A stretch of 64,000 nt of DNA from NCBI RefSeq assembly GCF_016595435.1, contig NZ_JAENIJ010000005.1, positions 147,212 to 211,211 of the forward strand. The letters run 5' to 3'. The stretch is from Luteolibacter pohnpeiensis. GTDB taxonomy: Bacteria; Verrucomicrobiota; Verrucomicrobiia; Verrucomicrobiales; Akkermansiaceae. This document shows, piece by piece, positions 63,400-64,000 of this stretch (position 1 is its first letter; every line of letters begins with the position of its first letter). The notes beneath the pieces are model-generated. The model was not told where the DNA came from, did not search any database, and was given only the letters and a program-made list of their open reading frames with translations. A program made the translations under genes and the position numbers.

Positions 63400-63759
63400 T
63401 TAATTGGTATAGTATTTCTTTAGAAATTGGGTCACTTCCTCAATTGAAATGGGACCACCTTCTTTTTTCGATAGATCATTCTGACCGGAGCTGTTCAGCT
63501 CATAATATCCAGTCTTGGCAATGGTTCCTGAGATATCGCCAATCATAAACTTGTGATAGATCAGAACCGATTTGGTCGGCAGTGTTGACTCATTCCAATG
63601 CTCTCCAACTGTAGCGTCTCCACGCAGTACTTTGCGAACCACCATTCCACCTGGAGGTTCAAAATTAGCGATTTCAACCGTTTGGGCTTCCGCGATATTT
63701 GATAGAATTTTTTCTCTACGAAGTTCCTGAACCTTCTTTTGGAATTCGTTCGAATCCAT
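63400..63759 (-). CDS. Hypothetical protein (119 aa)
   Basis: Starts MDSNEFQKKVQELRREKIL (a helix), followed by strands such as MVVRKVLRGDATVGEHW. No signal, no membrane segment and no known motif. AT-rich like its neighbour, in the edge region with a transposase fragment. Could be a small cargo gene; I give no function. Confidence 0.55.
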   Translation of the reverse strand: MDSNEFQKKVQELRREKILSNIAEAQTVEIANFEPPGGMVVRKVLRGDATVGEHWNESTLPTKSVLIYHKFMIGDISGTIAKTGYYELNSSGQNDLSKKEGGPISIEEVTQFLKKYYTN

Positions 63760-63878
63760 TGAGGGTTGTTTTTCCTCTGCTTAAACGATGTGCGCGACCA
63801 TCACATGGACCAAAGCTATAATGAGGTAGCGCATATTGCATGATACCTAATTGCGATCGCTAGGAATTACAAGATCGA

Positions 63879-64000
63879 ATGATCCATGTCCAGCCTGCGG
63901 CCGGGCTCAAGCCGAAGTGTTGCCCGCATTGCCAAGGGACCAAGCTCCTCGGCAAAGGGCGATACCAACGCAGGGTCCGCCATCTGGATTGCTTCAAGGA
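63879..64000 (+). CDS. ISL3-type transposase, N-terminal fragment (cut by window end)
   Basis: From the ATG at 63879 about 40 codons read MIHVQPAAGLKPKCCPHCQG then TKLLGKGRYQRRVRHLDCFK and run past the window. A CxxC zinc pair followed by a basic RRVRHLDC stretch is typical of the N-terminal zinc finger of ISL3-family transposases. Only the head is visible, so intactness and inverted repeats cannot be judged. The left end may lie near the repeat-like CCTA...TAGG at 63846-63864. Confidence 0.6.
   Translation, partial: MIHVQPAAGLKPKCCPHCQGTKLLGKGRYQRRVRHLDCFK

Noticed and set aside
1..64000. CRISPR arrays, tRNA and rRNA genes, prophage
   Set aside because: I looked through all gaps and saw no direct-repeat/spacer pattern, cloverleaf or phage structural genes.

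Overview
The window looks like chromosomal DNA of a member of the Verrucomicrobiota, most likely near Luteolibacter/Haloferula/Verrucomicrobium. This rests on a PEP-CTERM exoprotein, a secreted DUF1080 protein, a W-x4-DP-x-AA repeat protein of a type I associate with this phylum, a DUF4328 membrane protein, a protein kinase-like protein with a long helical tail, and moderately high GC. The placement is by gene repertoire only. Genes are closely packed, many with 4-base stop/start overlaps. Almost no start codon has a Shine-Dalgarno sequence; hisH is the clear exception.

Layout. 0-7 kb: hisB-hisH, rplI with a strong terminator, then on the minus strand mnmE-cobB, a zinc-ribbon membrane protein, hisC and an ArsC/Spx-like protein. 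7-16.6 kb: a Gre-like factor, ubiE/menG, a divergent rhodanese/ArsR pair, a ClC channel, gpmI with a HIT protein, two secreted proteins and a two-component system. 16.7-23.2 kb: a minus-strand train bioD, rsmB, a 44-residue membrane peptide, a GNAT, sbcD-like and sbcC-like. 23.3-32.9 kb: nadB, a PEP-CTERM protein, a secreted barrel-like protein, a lipase-like hydrolase, rarA, mgtE and a probable pseudokinase. 32.9-36.5 kb: gpgS, hslO and rpoD on the minus strand, then a 466-base intergenic region.

37-48 kb: a sodium/amino-acid symporter, then a long minus-strand train (LMW phosphatase, UbiA-like, sufE, DUF4328, Mrp ATPase, CNNM/CorC, TerC), the repeat protein, midA-like and rpsP. 48-62.4 kb: glnD, psd, a lipoprotein, the ResB-CcsA cytochrome c assembly pair, purB, an argA-like gene, an MBL/beta-CASP hydrolase, moaA and an MFS transporter. 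62.7-64 kb: an AT-richer edge with two unrecognised small genes and the start of a probable ISL3-type transposase, the only clear accessory segment.

The genes are mostly housekeeping: histidine, NAD, biotin, purine, arginine and molybdopterin synthesis, Fe-S assembly, cytochrome c maturation, translation and DNA repair. I see no CRISPR array, tRNA, rRNA, prophage or complete insertion sequence, and no obvious new multi-gene defence system. The most interesting items are single proteins: a PEP-CTERM protein with a candidate internal thioester, a kinase-like receptor with HGN in place of HRD, an SbcC-like ATPase with no zinc hook, a 31-residue W-DP-AA repeat protein, and an MFS carrier with an inserted helical domain. 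The general lack of Shine-Dalgarno sites is also notable.
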